Assembly (NCBI GenBank): GCA_029937335.1
Contig: JAPYQD010000014.1
Span: forward strand, 1 to 12,151
Length of the DNA stretch: 12,151 nucleotides
Source: Gammaproteobacteria bacterium
Lineage (GTDB): Bacteria; Pseudomonadota; Gammaproteobacteria; PS1; Pseudothioglobaceae
Direction: 5' to 3'
Shown here: one piece after another, positions 1-6,455 of the stretch
Position numbering within the stretch: position 1 is the first letter of the stretch
Layout: each line of letters starts with the position of its first letter
The notes under the pieces: model-generated
Databases searched by the model: none
What the model was told of the DNA's origin: nothing
What the model saw: the letters and a program-made list of their open reading frames with translations, nothing else
Position numbers and translations under genes: made by a program

Positions 1-14
1 GATAAAATATTTTT

Positions 15-485
15 ATGAAAATATTAGGGGTTGATCCCGGCTCAAGAGTCACAGGTTTTGGTTTAATCGAAGCGCAAAAACTTAAATTTACCTATTTGTC
101 TAGTGGTTGTATTCGCACTAAGGGAGAGCTCACCGAGCGCATCACTACGATTTTTGTTGAAATTGATCAATTAGTAAAACAATATCAGCCTGACGTAGTG
201 GTGATTGAACGTGCTTTTATGCGACCTGATCGACCTAACCCTGATGCAGCGATTAAGTTAGGTCATGCGCGAGGTGCTATTATTTCTGCCGCAGGGGTGA
301 ATGGCATTGCTATGGTGGAATACAGCCCCAATCAAATTAAAAAAGCGGTTGTTGGTAAAGGTCATGCCAGCAAAGATCAAGTGTCTTATATGGTGCAAGA
401 ATCTTTAAAACTCAATAAAGCCCCGCAAGAGGATGCAGCTGATGCATTAGCAGGTGCAATGTGCCATGCTTACCATAGCTTGTAA
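15..485 (+). CDS. ruvC: Crossover junction endodeoxyribonuclease RuvC
   Basis: RuvC is the Holliday-junction resolvase that works with the RuvAB branch-migration motor in recombination and repair, cutting the junction symmetrically as a dimer with Mg2+. The 156-residue product is slightly shorter than the E. coli protein (173 aa) but keeps the RNase H-like fold signatures. These are the N-terminal GVDPGSRVTGFG strand with catalytic D7, the VVVIERAF segment with E65, and the C-terminal EDAADALAGA motif with D140 and D143, so all four acidic metal ligands are present. The ATG at 15 starts the conserved MKILGVDPG N-terminus. Only 14 upstream bases are visible, with no clear Shine-Dalgarno site. 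ruvA and ruvB do not follow; the next gene is convergent. Its stop codon directly abuts the stop codon of the opposite-strand gene. Confidence 0.96.
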   Translation: MKILGVDPGSRVTGFGLIEAQKLKFTYLSSGCIRTKGELTERITTIFVEIDQLVKQYQPDVVVIERAFMRPDRPNPDAAIKLGHARGAIISAAGVNGIAMVEYSPNQIKKAVVGKGHASKDQVSYMVQESLKLNKAPQEDAADALAGAMCHAYHSL

Positions 486-1619
486 TTAACCGAAGTAAAC
501 CTTAATATCGCCAAACTCAGGTAGTTCTCTTACTACTTCGGTTAACTTCTCCAAGATCTCATCGTGGCTTTTATCAGAAGATAAACATGAAAGTGGCAAA
601 AAGAAATCCACATGAATCTTGCCATCAAGGTAATGTAACTGGATGCGTTTGATCTCACCATCACATTGATTGTTAAATAAAGCCTTATTAAGAATACCAA
701 GCGCTTGGGCGCGTTCAGGCAAGTTCTCGCAAGGTGCGGCAGTTTCGTCATCCTCTGGGTCAATATGCACAGTGACATCGGTTAAGTTTTCTAGGCACTC
801 TCTGGCTACACGTTCGACACTCACACTAATAATATGCCCTTCGCTAACACTCAAGAAAGGGTCAACTTGCACATGTACATCTGCCGATATTGTATGACCG
901 ATTTTACGAGTGCGCAGTGAATGTACACTGTTCACACCACTAATCATGCCAATTGCATTTCTGAGTTGTTCAACTTGTGCAGCATCAATGGAAGTGTCTA
1001 CTAATTCTTTAGTAGCGCCTGTGCCTAGCTCCCAAGCAATATAAATCACCATTAAACCAACGACAATAGCTGCAATACTATCAAGGTATAGATAACCATT
1101 CAAGCCACCTAAAATACCAACAAACACTACAATCGATGACAGCGCATCAGATCGATGATGCCAAGCATTGGCTTTAAGCATTTCTGATTTATAAGTTTTA
1201 GCTACTTTAAGGGTGTACCAGTACAAAGCCTCTTTAGAGAAAATGGATAGAGCGGCAGCACTCAGAAGTAGCGCGCTATGCGAAAGCTCACCCGGACTGC
1301 TTAGGCGAATAAATGCATCAAAGATAATACCTGTACCAATAATGGCTAAGATAATGGCTAAACCAAGCGTGGCAACAGTTTCAAATCGCTCATGGCCATA
1401 CGGGTGCTCCTCATCAGCCTCTTCAGCTGAATGTTTAGCTGCGTACCAAACAACACCATCAGATAGTAAGTCTGAAAATGAATGAATACCATCGGCAATC
1501 AAAGCGCCAGAGTTACCAATGACACCAGCAATTATTTTAAAGATAGCCAACAAGAAATCAATTACAGCACCAACTAAGGTAACTTTTTGACTGGCTTTAG
1601 TTCGATCTTGTTTGTTCAT
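486..1619 (-). CDS. Cation diffusion facilitator (CDF) family metal exporter with an extra C-terminal domain
   Basis: This is an inner-membrane divalent metal/proton antiporter of the YiiP/FieF-like CDF family. The 377-residue protein has about six membrane segments within residues 12-200. The transport site is HxxxD in TM2 (H46, D50) and HxxxD in TM5 (H154, D158). The HD/HD set suits zinc or iron/zinc exporters better than manganese ones, which have DxxxD in both places; YiiP has D, D, H, D. GHERFET follows TM2. The first cytoplasmic dimerisation domain (about 206-290) keeps the YiiP-like metal ligands H233, H249, H262, H285 and D287. YiiP/FieF is about 300 residues. The extra 85 or so here (about 293-377) look like a second beta-alpha-beta module resembling the first but without the His cluster. 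No good Shine-Dalgarno site precedes the ATG. The gene lies divergent from a Fur-box-linked iron importer, so iron efflux is possible, but the substrate cannot be settled from sequence. Confidence 0.9.
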   Translation of the reverse strand: MNKQDRTKASQKVTLVGAVIDFLLAIFKIIAGVIGNSGALIADGIHSFSDLLSDGVVWYAAKHSAEEADEEHPYGHERFETVATLGLAIILAIIGTGIIFDAFIRLSSPGELSHSALLLSAAALSIFSKEALYWYTLKVAKTYKSEMLKANAWHHRSDALSSIVVFVGILGGLNGYLYLDSIAAIVVGLMVIYIAWELGTGATKELVDTSIDAAQVEQLRNAIGMISGVNSVHSLRTRKIGHTISADVHVQVDPFLSVSEGHIISVSVERVARECLENLTDVTVHIDPEDDETAAPCENLPERAQALGILNKALFNNQCDGEIKRIQLHYLDGKIHVDFFLPLSCLSSDKSHDEILEKLTEVVRELPEFGDIKVYFG

Positions 1620-1663
1620 TTTTATAAAAATACTATCAGTTTGTCTTTAGGCATTATTTTATG

Positions 1664-1683
1664 ACATATATCTGTCTATATGT
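1664..1683. repeat. Inverted repeat in the CDF/iron-importer intergenic region
   Basis: ACATATA at 1664-1670 and TATATGT at 1677-1683 are perfect inverted arms separated by TCTGTC. The element is 45 bp upstream of the start of the CDF gene and about 90 bp before the ABC ATPase gene. It has no T-tract, so it is not an intrinsic terminator. Its symmetry and position suit an operator for a dimeric regulator of the CDF gene. In this AT-rich gap, chance remains plausible. Confidence 0.4.
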
Positions 1684-1740
1684 ATTTTTAGTAAATTGTC
1701 ATTAATTACCCGTATTTATTAGGATAATCTTATATAATAT

Positions 1741-1759
1741 TGATAATCATTCTTATTAG
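1741..1759. promoter_or_regulatory. Putative Fur box upstream of the iron ABC ATPase gene
   Basis: The sequence GATAATCATTCTTATTA (1742-1758) matches most positions of the classic Fur consensus GATAATGATAATCATTATC in one half and is degenerate in the other. It ends 16 bases before the ATG at 1775. A TATAAT -10-like hexamer lies just upstream (1733-1738), though I see no convincing -35 partner. A repressor bound here would block transcription of the ATPase gene and possibly affect the divergent CDF gene. The iron-importer context supports the call. Confidence 0.65.
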
Positions 1760-1774
1760 TATTTGCATTATTAA

Positions 1775-2425
1775 ATGTTAGCGGTTAACGATTTATCAGT
1801 CACTTATCAAAATAATGAAGTTTTAGATGGCTTCAATCTTGACCTGGAGCAGGGTGAAATTTTTGCTTTGCTAGGCGATAGTGGTAGTGGCAAGAGTTCT
1901 GCACTTCGTTTTATTGCAGGACTTGATGATGCTGCTAAGGGCAAAGTTGAATTAGACGGTCGTCAATTATCAGTTAATGGAAAGCATCAAATTACACCAG
2001 AATCAAGAGGAGTAGGGATGGTGTTTCAAGATTACGCTTTATTTCCACACATGACGGTTGATAAAAATATTGTTTTTGGTATTAGCGATCAATCTAAAAA
2101 AGAACAGAAAGATCGTGTTAAAGAGTTGTTATCTTTGATTGGTTTAGAGGGTATTGAAAAAAAATACCCTCATCAGCTTTCAGGCGGTGAACAGCAGCGT
2201 GTAGCCTTGGCACGCGCTTTGGCGCCATCACCAAAACTGTTGTTATTAGATGAGCCATTTTCTAGTCTAGATAAGAATCATCGTAATCAATTGGCCTCAC
2301 AAGTTAGATTAATTCTTAAAAAAGCACAAGTGACCTCTATCTTGGTAACACATGATGAGGATGAAGCCAACGCATTGGCTGATAAAGTTGGCACAATTCA
2401 GAATAAACAGTTGACAATCAAATAA
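1775..2425 (+). CDS. fbpC: Ferric iron ABC transporter ATP-binding protein (FbpC-like, short form)
   Basis: This is the cytoplasmic ATPase that would power the Fe3+ permease encoded two genes downstream. All ABC signatures are present: Walker A GDSGSGKS (34-41), Q-loop Q85 in VFQDYALFPHMTV, signature LSGGEQQ (135-141), Walker B LLLLDEPFSSLD (155-166) and the H-loop histidine H193 in VTHDEDEA. At 216 residues it is a bare nucleotide-binding domain. Typical FbpC proteins are about 350 residues and add a C-terminal regulatory/OB-fold region, which is absent here. The frame closes with three consecutive stop codons (TAA TAA TGA), so the shortness is not a single recent frameshift at the end. No strong Shine-Dalgarno precedes the ATG. 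A Fur-like box immediately upstream and the binding-protein and permease genes downstream support iron, although related ATPases serve sulfate, thiosulfate or polyamine uptake. Confidence 0.85.
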   Translation: MLAVNDLSVTYQNNEVLDGFNLDLEQGEIFALLGDSGSGKSSALRFIAGLDDAAKGKVELDGRQLSVNGKHQITPESRGVGMVFQDYALFPHMTVDKNIVFGISDQSKKEQKDRVKELLSLIGLEGIEKKYPHQLSGGEQQRVALARALAPSPKLLLLDEPFSSLDKNHRNQLASQVRLILKKAQVTSILVTHDEDEANALADKVGTIQNKQLTIK

Positions 2426-2463
2426 TAATGAGTATCATTCGCAATTGATAATCATTATCAATT
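2411..2463 (+). promoter_or_regulatory. Fur-controlled promoter of the Fe3+-binding protein gene (tandem Fur sites)
   Basis: A consensus -35 TTGACA (2411-2416) and a -10 TATCAT (2433-2438) are spaced by 16 bp, predicting transcription from about 2445. The -35 lies inside the last codons of the ATPase gene. The -10 falls within an imperfect Fur-like palindrome (AATGA-GTA-TCATT, 2427-2439). The predicted start falls within a perfect 21-bp palindrome (2443-2463: ten-base arms AATTGATAAT and their complement around C2453) whose core GATAATCATTATC is the classic Fur half-site pair. The two palindrome centres are 20 bp apart, about two helical turns, so two Fur dimers could sit on one face of the DNA and cover the promoter. 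Repression by iron-loaded Fur is inferred. Confidence 0.8.
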
Positions 2464-2505
2464 ATGTTATTAAATACAAATACATCCAACAGGAATAAAA
2501 ATAGA

Positions 2506-3525
2506 ATGAATATTAAAACATTAGTTTCATCAACTGTCGTATTTTCAATATTAACAGTTTCGAGTATAGCAGCTGTGCAAGCAGCAAGTGATGACTCAGT
2601 CACAGTATACAGCTCACGTAAAGAGCATTTGATTAAGCCATTATTTGAGGCTTTTACAAAAGACACCGGTATTAAAGTTGAGTACTTAACCGGTAAAGGT
2701 GGTGCGTTAATAGAGCGTTTAAAGCTTGAAGGTGCTAGTACGCAAGCTGATATGTTTATGACAGTAGATGCAGGTAATCTTTGGTACGCAGGCTCTCAAG
2801 GTTTATTCCAGACAGTGCAAACAGAAACGTTAAAGAGTAATATTCCATCTTATTTAAGAGATCCTGACGGATTGTGGACAGGTTTATCAGTTCGTGCACG
2901 TACTATTGTTTATTCAACTGATCGTGTAAAGCCAGATGATTTATCAACTTATGAAGACTTAGCATCAGACAAATGGAAAGGTAAATTATGCCTTAGAACC
3001 AGCAAAAAAATCTATACCAAGTCGTTAGCGGCTTCTGTCATTTATAATCACGGTGAAGACAAAGCGGGCAATATTATTAGTGGCTGGGTGAGTAACTTGG
3101 CAGCAACACCTAACGCCAAAGACTCACATGTAATGAATGCAATCCTTGCAGGTCAATGTGATGTTGGCTTAGTTAATACTTATTATTTTGGTCGTTTAAT
3201 TGCTAAAAATCCTAATGCACCATTGAAACTATTTTGGGCAAATCAAGATACAACAGGTGTGCATGTTAATGTATCGGGTGCTGGTGTAACTAAGTATGCA
3301 ACTAATGTTGAGGGTGCAACCAAATTATTAGAATGGTTGTCATCCGCTGAAGCACAAGCTATTTATGGTTCGCTTAATAAAGAATACCCAGCTAACCAAA
3401 ATATTGCTTCAGATGATATAGTGTCTGCATGGGGATCGTTCAAGCAGGATGATATGAACTTATCGAAAGCCGGTATTTTGCAGGCTAAAGCAGTTAAATT
3501 AATGCAAATAAAGGGCTATAAATAG
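2506..3525 (+). CDS. fbpA: Periplasmic Fe3+-binding protein of an ABC transporter (FbpA/FutA-like)
   Basis: This protein captures ferric iron in the periplasm and hands it to the permease. I chose the ATG at 2506 rather than an in-frame ATG at 2464. The later start follows AGGA (2491-2494) and begins a classic signal peptide (MNIKTL, hydrophobic core to residue about 23, cleavage near AVQA-A at 26/27), whereas 2464 adds a polar Asn-rich leader that begins directly after the Fur palindrome. The mature protein opens with VTVYSSRKEH and carries the NTYYFGRL segment (Y226, Y227), the paired tyrosines that bind Fe3+ in FbpA/FutA proteins. C162 and C218 could form a disulfide. At 339 residues it is full length for the family. 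An intrinsic terminator follows immediately, so it is probably the most abundant product of the transporter locus. Confidence 0.93.
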   Translation: MNIKTLVSSTVVFSILTVSSIAAVQAASDDSVTVYSSRKEHLIKPLFEAFTKDTGIKVEYLTGKGGALIERLKLEGASTQADMFMTVDAGNLWYAGSQGLFQTVQTETLKSNIPSYLRDPDGLWTGLSVRARTIVYSTDRVKPDDLSTYEDLASDKWKGKLCLRTSKKIYTKSLAASVIYNHGEDKAGNIISGWVSNLAATPNAKDSHVMNAILAGQCDVGLVNTYYFGRLIAKNPNAPLKLFWANQDTTGVHVNVSGAGVTKYATNVEGATKLLEWLSSAEAQAIYGSLNKEYPANQNIASDDIVSAWGSFKQDDMNLSKAGILQAKAVKLMQIKGYK

Positions 3526-3544
3526 ACGTTTATTTTTTGTTAAT

Positions 3545-3580
3545 AAAACCCAAGGCTTGTCGATAGTCTTGGGTTTTTTT
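3545..3580 (+). terminator. Intrinsic terminator/attenuator between the binding-protein and permease genes
   Basis: AAAACCCAAG (3545-3554) pairs perfectly with CTTGGGTTTT (3568-3577) around a 13-base loop and runs into a T-tract (3574-3580). It lies 19 bases after the binding-protein stop codon and before the permease gene on the same strand. It should therefore end most transcripts, leaving partial read-through or a weak internal promoter to supply the permease. Confidence 0.9.
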
Positions 3581-3616
3581 GTTTTAAAATACTAGAAACT
3601 TCTATAGAGAAACATT

Positions 3617-5224
3617 TTGGAAAAAGGTTGCTTTAAATCAAAAATTTGGATTAGTGTTCTCGCCCTATTAGTGGCGATGCCAATTTTTGTGGTGGCGTTG
3701 TCTTGGTTGTTTCCTGAGCATGAGCTTTGGACGCATTTTTCCCAGAACTTATTGCCAGGTTTAATTAGCTCTACGGTTATTCTTTTAATTGGCGTGGGTA
3801 TTGGTGTAACGCTATTGGGTACGATATTGGCCTACCTTGTGGTGATGGTTGAATTCCCTGGTAGAAAGTGGCTAGAGTGGGCGTTGTTTTTGCCATTTGC
3901 AATCCCAGCTTATGTATTGGCTTTTGTGTATTTGGGCGTATTTGATTACTCGGGTTATGCACAGGTATGGATGCGTGAGGTGCTTGGACTGCCAGGGTTT
4001 GATATCCGTGCCGGATCATGGGCGATTATCCTGACATTTGTATTGGTGTTTTATCCCTATGTATATATGATGACTCGCGCTTCATTTAAACGCCAAAAAA
4101 TCAACATGATTGAGGCGGGTAAATTATTAGGTGCTAGCCCGCTCAAAGTATTTTTTAAAATATCACTACCACTCGCTCGCCCGGCAGCAGCAGCAGGATT
4201 ACTGGTTACACTGATGGAGACGTTGGCTGATTTTGGTGTGGTTAGTTTGTTTAATTATGATACTTTCACCACGGCCATTTATTCTGCTTGGGGTGATTTC
4301 CGATCGATTGAGGTAGCAGCTCAACTTGCATCTCTACTAGTCTTGGTAGCATTTTTCTTAATCTATTTTGAGAAAAAAGCCAGAGGCCAAGCCAAGTATT
4401 ATTCAGCCGATGTATCTAATAAAAAACCTTATCATGCAACAGGCATTGTTGGGTGGTTGATTAGCTTATTCGTGTTTGGTGTATTCATGCTCTCATTTGC
4501 AATGCCGATGTTGCAGCTTGTTATTTGGGGTTGGGAATCGGCTGGTGAGGAGTGGAGTGCAAAGTATTTTGATTTGATTGCCTCAACTTCGATATTAACG
4601 GTTTCTGCCGCATTGATCACTGTCGCTATTGCAACAGTATTGGCGTTACCTGGTCGATGCAAGCAAGGCAGTATTTGGCTAAAAGGCGTGATTCGTATGG
4701 CAACACTAGGCTATGCGTTGCCAGGTTCGGTAATGGCGGTTGGTTTGCTTTATGGTATTAATCAAATCTCTGTGATTAATATTTATTTTGGCGGTGAGTC
4801 GATTAACCATATTATTTTTGGATCAATCTCTTTGTTGCTATTTGCTTATGTATCTAGATTTATGGCGATTGCTTACAGCTCGATTGATGCAAGTGCTCAG
4901 CAGATTAAACCCGTATTTACTCAGAGCGCACGTCTATTAGGCGCTACGCGCTTACGACTGATTTGGCAAGTGTATTTACCCATGATGACACCGGGGATTT
5001 TAGCAGGTGGTTTATTAGTAGCAGTAGATGTAATGAAAGAATTACCAGCTACTTATTTGTTACGACCTTTTGGTTGGGATACGTTGGCAATTCAAGTGTA
5101 CGAGCTCAGTGCCGAAGGTTTGTTTGAGCGCGCTGCTGTTCCGGCATTGATTATGGTACTGTTTGGTGCGATTTTGATGAGTGTTTTCCAATATCTAGAT
5201 AAAAAATCTTCAAAAACTTCTTAA
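3617..5224 (+). CDS. fbpB: Ferric iron ABC transporter permease, fused two-domain type (FbpB-like)
   Basis: This is the inner-membrane channel of the Fe3+ importer. The 535-residue protein has two tandem MetI-type permease halves with roughly twelve hydrophobic segments, so one chain supplies both halves of the pore. Each half has an EAA-type coupling loop for the ATPase: EAGKLLGASPLKVFFKISLP (from residue 166) and QSARLLGATRLRLIWQVYLP (from 436). A polar linker (about 252-273) joins the halves. Translation probably starts at TTG 3617, preceded six bases upstream by AGAGA (3606-3610). An in-frame TAG at 3605 prevents extension, and the next ATG (3677) would cut into the first membrane segment. 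The rare start codon and the terminator upstream both point to low expression relative to the binding protein. The order ATPase, binding protein, permease differs from the usual A-B-C arrangement. Confidence 0.92.
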   Translation: MEKGCFKSKIWISVLALLVAMPIFVVALSWLFPEHELWTHFSQNLLPGLISSTVILLIGVGIGVTLLGTILAYLVVMVEFPGRKWLEWALFLPFAIPAYVLAFVYLGVFDYSGYAQVWMREVLGLPGFDIRAGSWAIILTFVLVFYPYVYMMTRASFKRQKINMIEAGKLLGASPLKVFFKISLPLARPAAAAGLLVTLMETLADFGVVSLFNYDTFTTAIYSAWGDFRSIEVAAQLASLLVLVAFFLIYFEKKARGQAKYYSADVSNKKPYHATGIVGWLISLFVFGVFMLSFAMPMLQLVIWGWESAGEEWSAKYFDLIASTSILTVSAALITVAIATVLALPGRCKQGSIWLKGVIRMATLGYALPGSVMAVGLLYGINQISVINIYFGGESINHIIFGSISLLLFAYVSRFMAIAYSSIDASAQQIKPVFTQSARLLGATRLRLIWQVYLPMMTPGILAGGLLVAVDVMKELPATYLLRPFGWDTLAIQVYELSAEGLFERAAVPALIMVLFGAILMSVFQYLDKKSSKTS

Positions 5225-5237
5225 GTCAGTAAAATAC

Positions 5238-5252
5238 CCTTAATTATTAAGG
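5238..5252. repeat. Palindrome containing the argJ ribosome-binding site
   Basis: CCTTAAT-T-ATTAAGG is a perfect 7-1-7 inverted repeat. As RNA it can form six base pairs with a three-base loop. Its right arm contains most of AAGGA (5249-5253), the only Shine-Dalgarno candidate for argJ, so folding would partly hide the ribosome site. It has no T-tract typical of a terminator. It could be a weak translational control element, a DNA operator, or chance. Confidence 0.45.
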
Positions 5253-5266
5253 ATTTATTGCTAAAC

Positions 5267-6451
5267 ATGAGTCAGTCATTATTAAATATAGAAGGCGTAT
5301 TATCAGCATCCATTGATGCAGGTATTAAGAATAATGACGCCCTAGATTTATCTATTATTTATTTGACAGAAAGCACAACAACGGCTGCCGTATTTACTCA
5401 AAATGTTTTTTGTGCAGCACCTGTAGTAATAGCCAAAAATCACCTTAATCATCATCCTAAAGCACTACTTATTAATAGTGGTAATGCCAATGCAGGTACG
5501 GGCACGCAAGGCATGAAAAATACATTACACACTTGTGCGTGTTTGGCTAGTGAGCTTAATATTGATATCGAACAAGTGTTGCCATTTTCAACCGGTGTGA
5601 TTGGTCAGCAACTTGATGTTTCTAAGTTTGATGTCGGTATTCCTAAAGCAATTGTTAAATTATCGAGCGATTCGATGGAGAATGTTGCTAAGGGAATATT
5701 AACTACTGATTTGGTTGAAAAAACTGCCTCAAAGCAATTTGAAGTGAATGGAAAAACGGTAACCATTAGTGGTGTCGCTAAAGGCTCTGGCATGATTCGC
5801 CCCGATATGGCAACCATGCTTAGTTTTATTTTTACTGATGTCAAATCAACTCAAGCCAAATTACAACAATGCTTAACAGCTTCCGTCAACCAATCGTTTA
5901 ATCGTATTACAGTAGATGGTGACACCTCAACCAATGACGCTTGTACACTCAGTGCAACCGGCGCAAGTGGTGTGGATATTCATGATTGTGTTGATGAGTT
6001 TCAGCGAGCACTTGATGAAGTGACGCAATCTTTAGCACACCAAATTATTAAAGATGGAGAGGGTGCGACTAAGTTTGTTGAGGTCTGTGTGAAGGGTGGC
6101 GTAAGTAATGCAGACTGCCTAGAAGTGGCCTATACGGTTGCACACTCACCTTTGGTAAAAACAGCCTTGTTTGCAAGTGATGCAAACTGGGGTCGTATTT
6201 TGGCAGCAGTTGGTCGTGCAAATATTAGCGGTCTAACCATCGAAGACATTAATATTTATCTGAACAAGGTAAGTATTATTCAAGCCGGAGAACCTGACGA
6301 AAGCTACACAGAAGTAGCGGGCAGTGCCGAGATGGCAAAAGATACAATTGTAATCACCATTGAGATTGGTGAGAGTGACACCCAAGAAAGCGTGTGGACC
6401 ACAGACTTCTCGTACGATTATGTCAAAATCAACGCGGAGTATCGTACTTAA
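5267..6451 (+). CDS. argJ: Arginine biosynthesis protein ArgJ (glutamate N-acetyltransferase)
   Basis: ArgJ recycles the acetyl group from N-acetylornithine to glutamate in the cytoplasmic arginine pathway; bifunctional forms also use acetyl-CoA to make N-acetylglutamate. The precursor cleaves itself before a conserved Thr that becomes the beta-chain N-terminal nucleophile. Here that site is in GSGMIRPDMATMLSF, giving A182/T183 from the chosen start. NSGNANAGTG and the oxyanion-hole STGVIG motif (T109, G110) are also present, as is the family C-terminus DYVKINAEYRT. The length (394 residues) is normal. The start is uncertain: ATG 5267 lies 13 bases from AAGGA (5249-5253), while an in-frame TTG at 5258 is 4 bases away and adds MLN. 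I prefer the ATG. Whether the enzyme is mono- or bifunctional cannot be read from sequence. purU follows after four bases, so co-transcription is likely. Confidence 0.95.
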   Translation: MSQSLLNIEGVLSASIDAGIKNNDALDLSIIYLTESTTTAAVFTQNVFCAAPVVIAKNHLNHHPKALLINSGNANAGTGTQGMKNTLHTCACLASELNIDIEQVLPFSTGVIGQQLDVSKFDVGIPKAIVKLSSDSMENVAKGILTTDLVEKTASKQFEVNGKTVTISGVAKGSGMIRPDMATMLSFIFTDVKSTQAKLQQCLTASVNQSFNRITVDGDTSTNDACTLSATGASGVDIHDCVDEFQRALDEVTQSLAHQIIKDGEGATKFVEVCVKGGVSNADCLEVAYTVAHSPLVKTALFASDANWGRILAAVGRANISGLTIEDINIYLNKVSIIQAGEPDESYTEVAGSAEMAKDTIVITIEIGESDTQESVWTTDFSYDYVKINAEYRT

Positions 6452-6455
6452 ATTT

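Noticed and set aside
2464..2505. In-frame upstream start for the Fe3+-binding protein adding 14 residues
   Set aside because: The ATG begins immediately after the Fur palindrome, has no ribosome site, and its polar Asn-rich leader would precede an otherwise textbook signal peptide. ATG 2506 has AGGA at suitable spacing.
2418..2666. Opposite-strand reading frame of 82 codons across the Fur region
   Set aside because: It overlaps the promoter, the Fur sites and the signal-peptide coding region, has no recognisable domain and no ribosome site, and is explained as a shadow frame.
6360..6455. N-terminal extension of purU within argJ
   Set aside because: The 32 extra residues overlap the conserved argJ C-terminus in another frame and do not belong to the PurU family; the ACT domain begins at ATG 6456.
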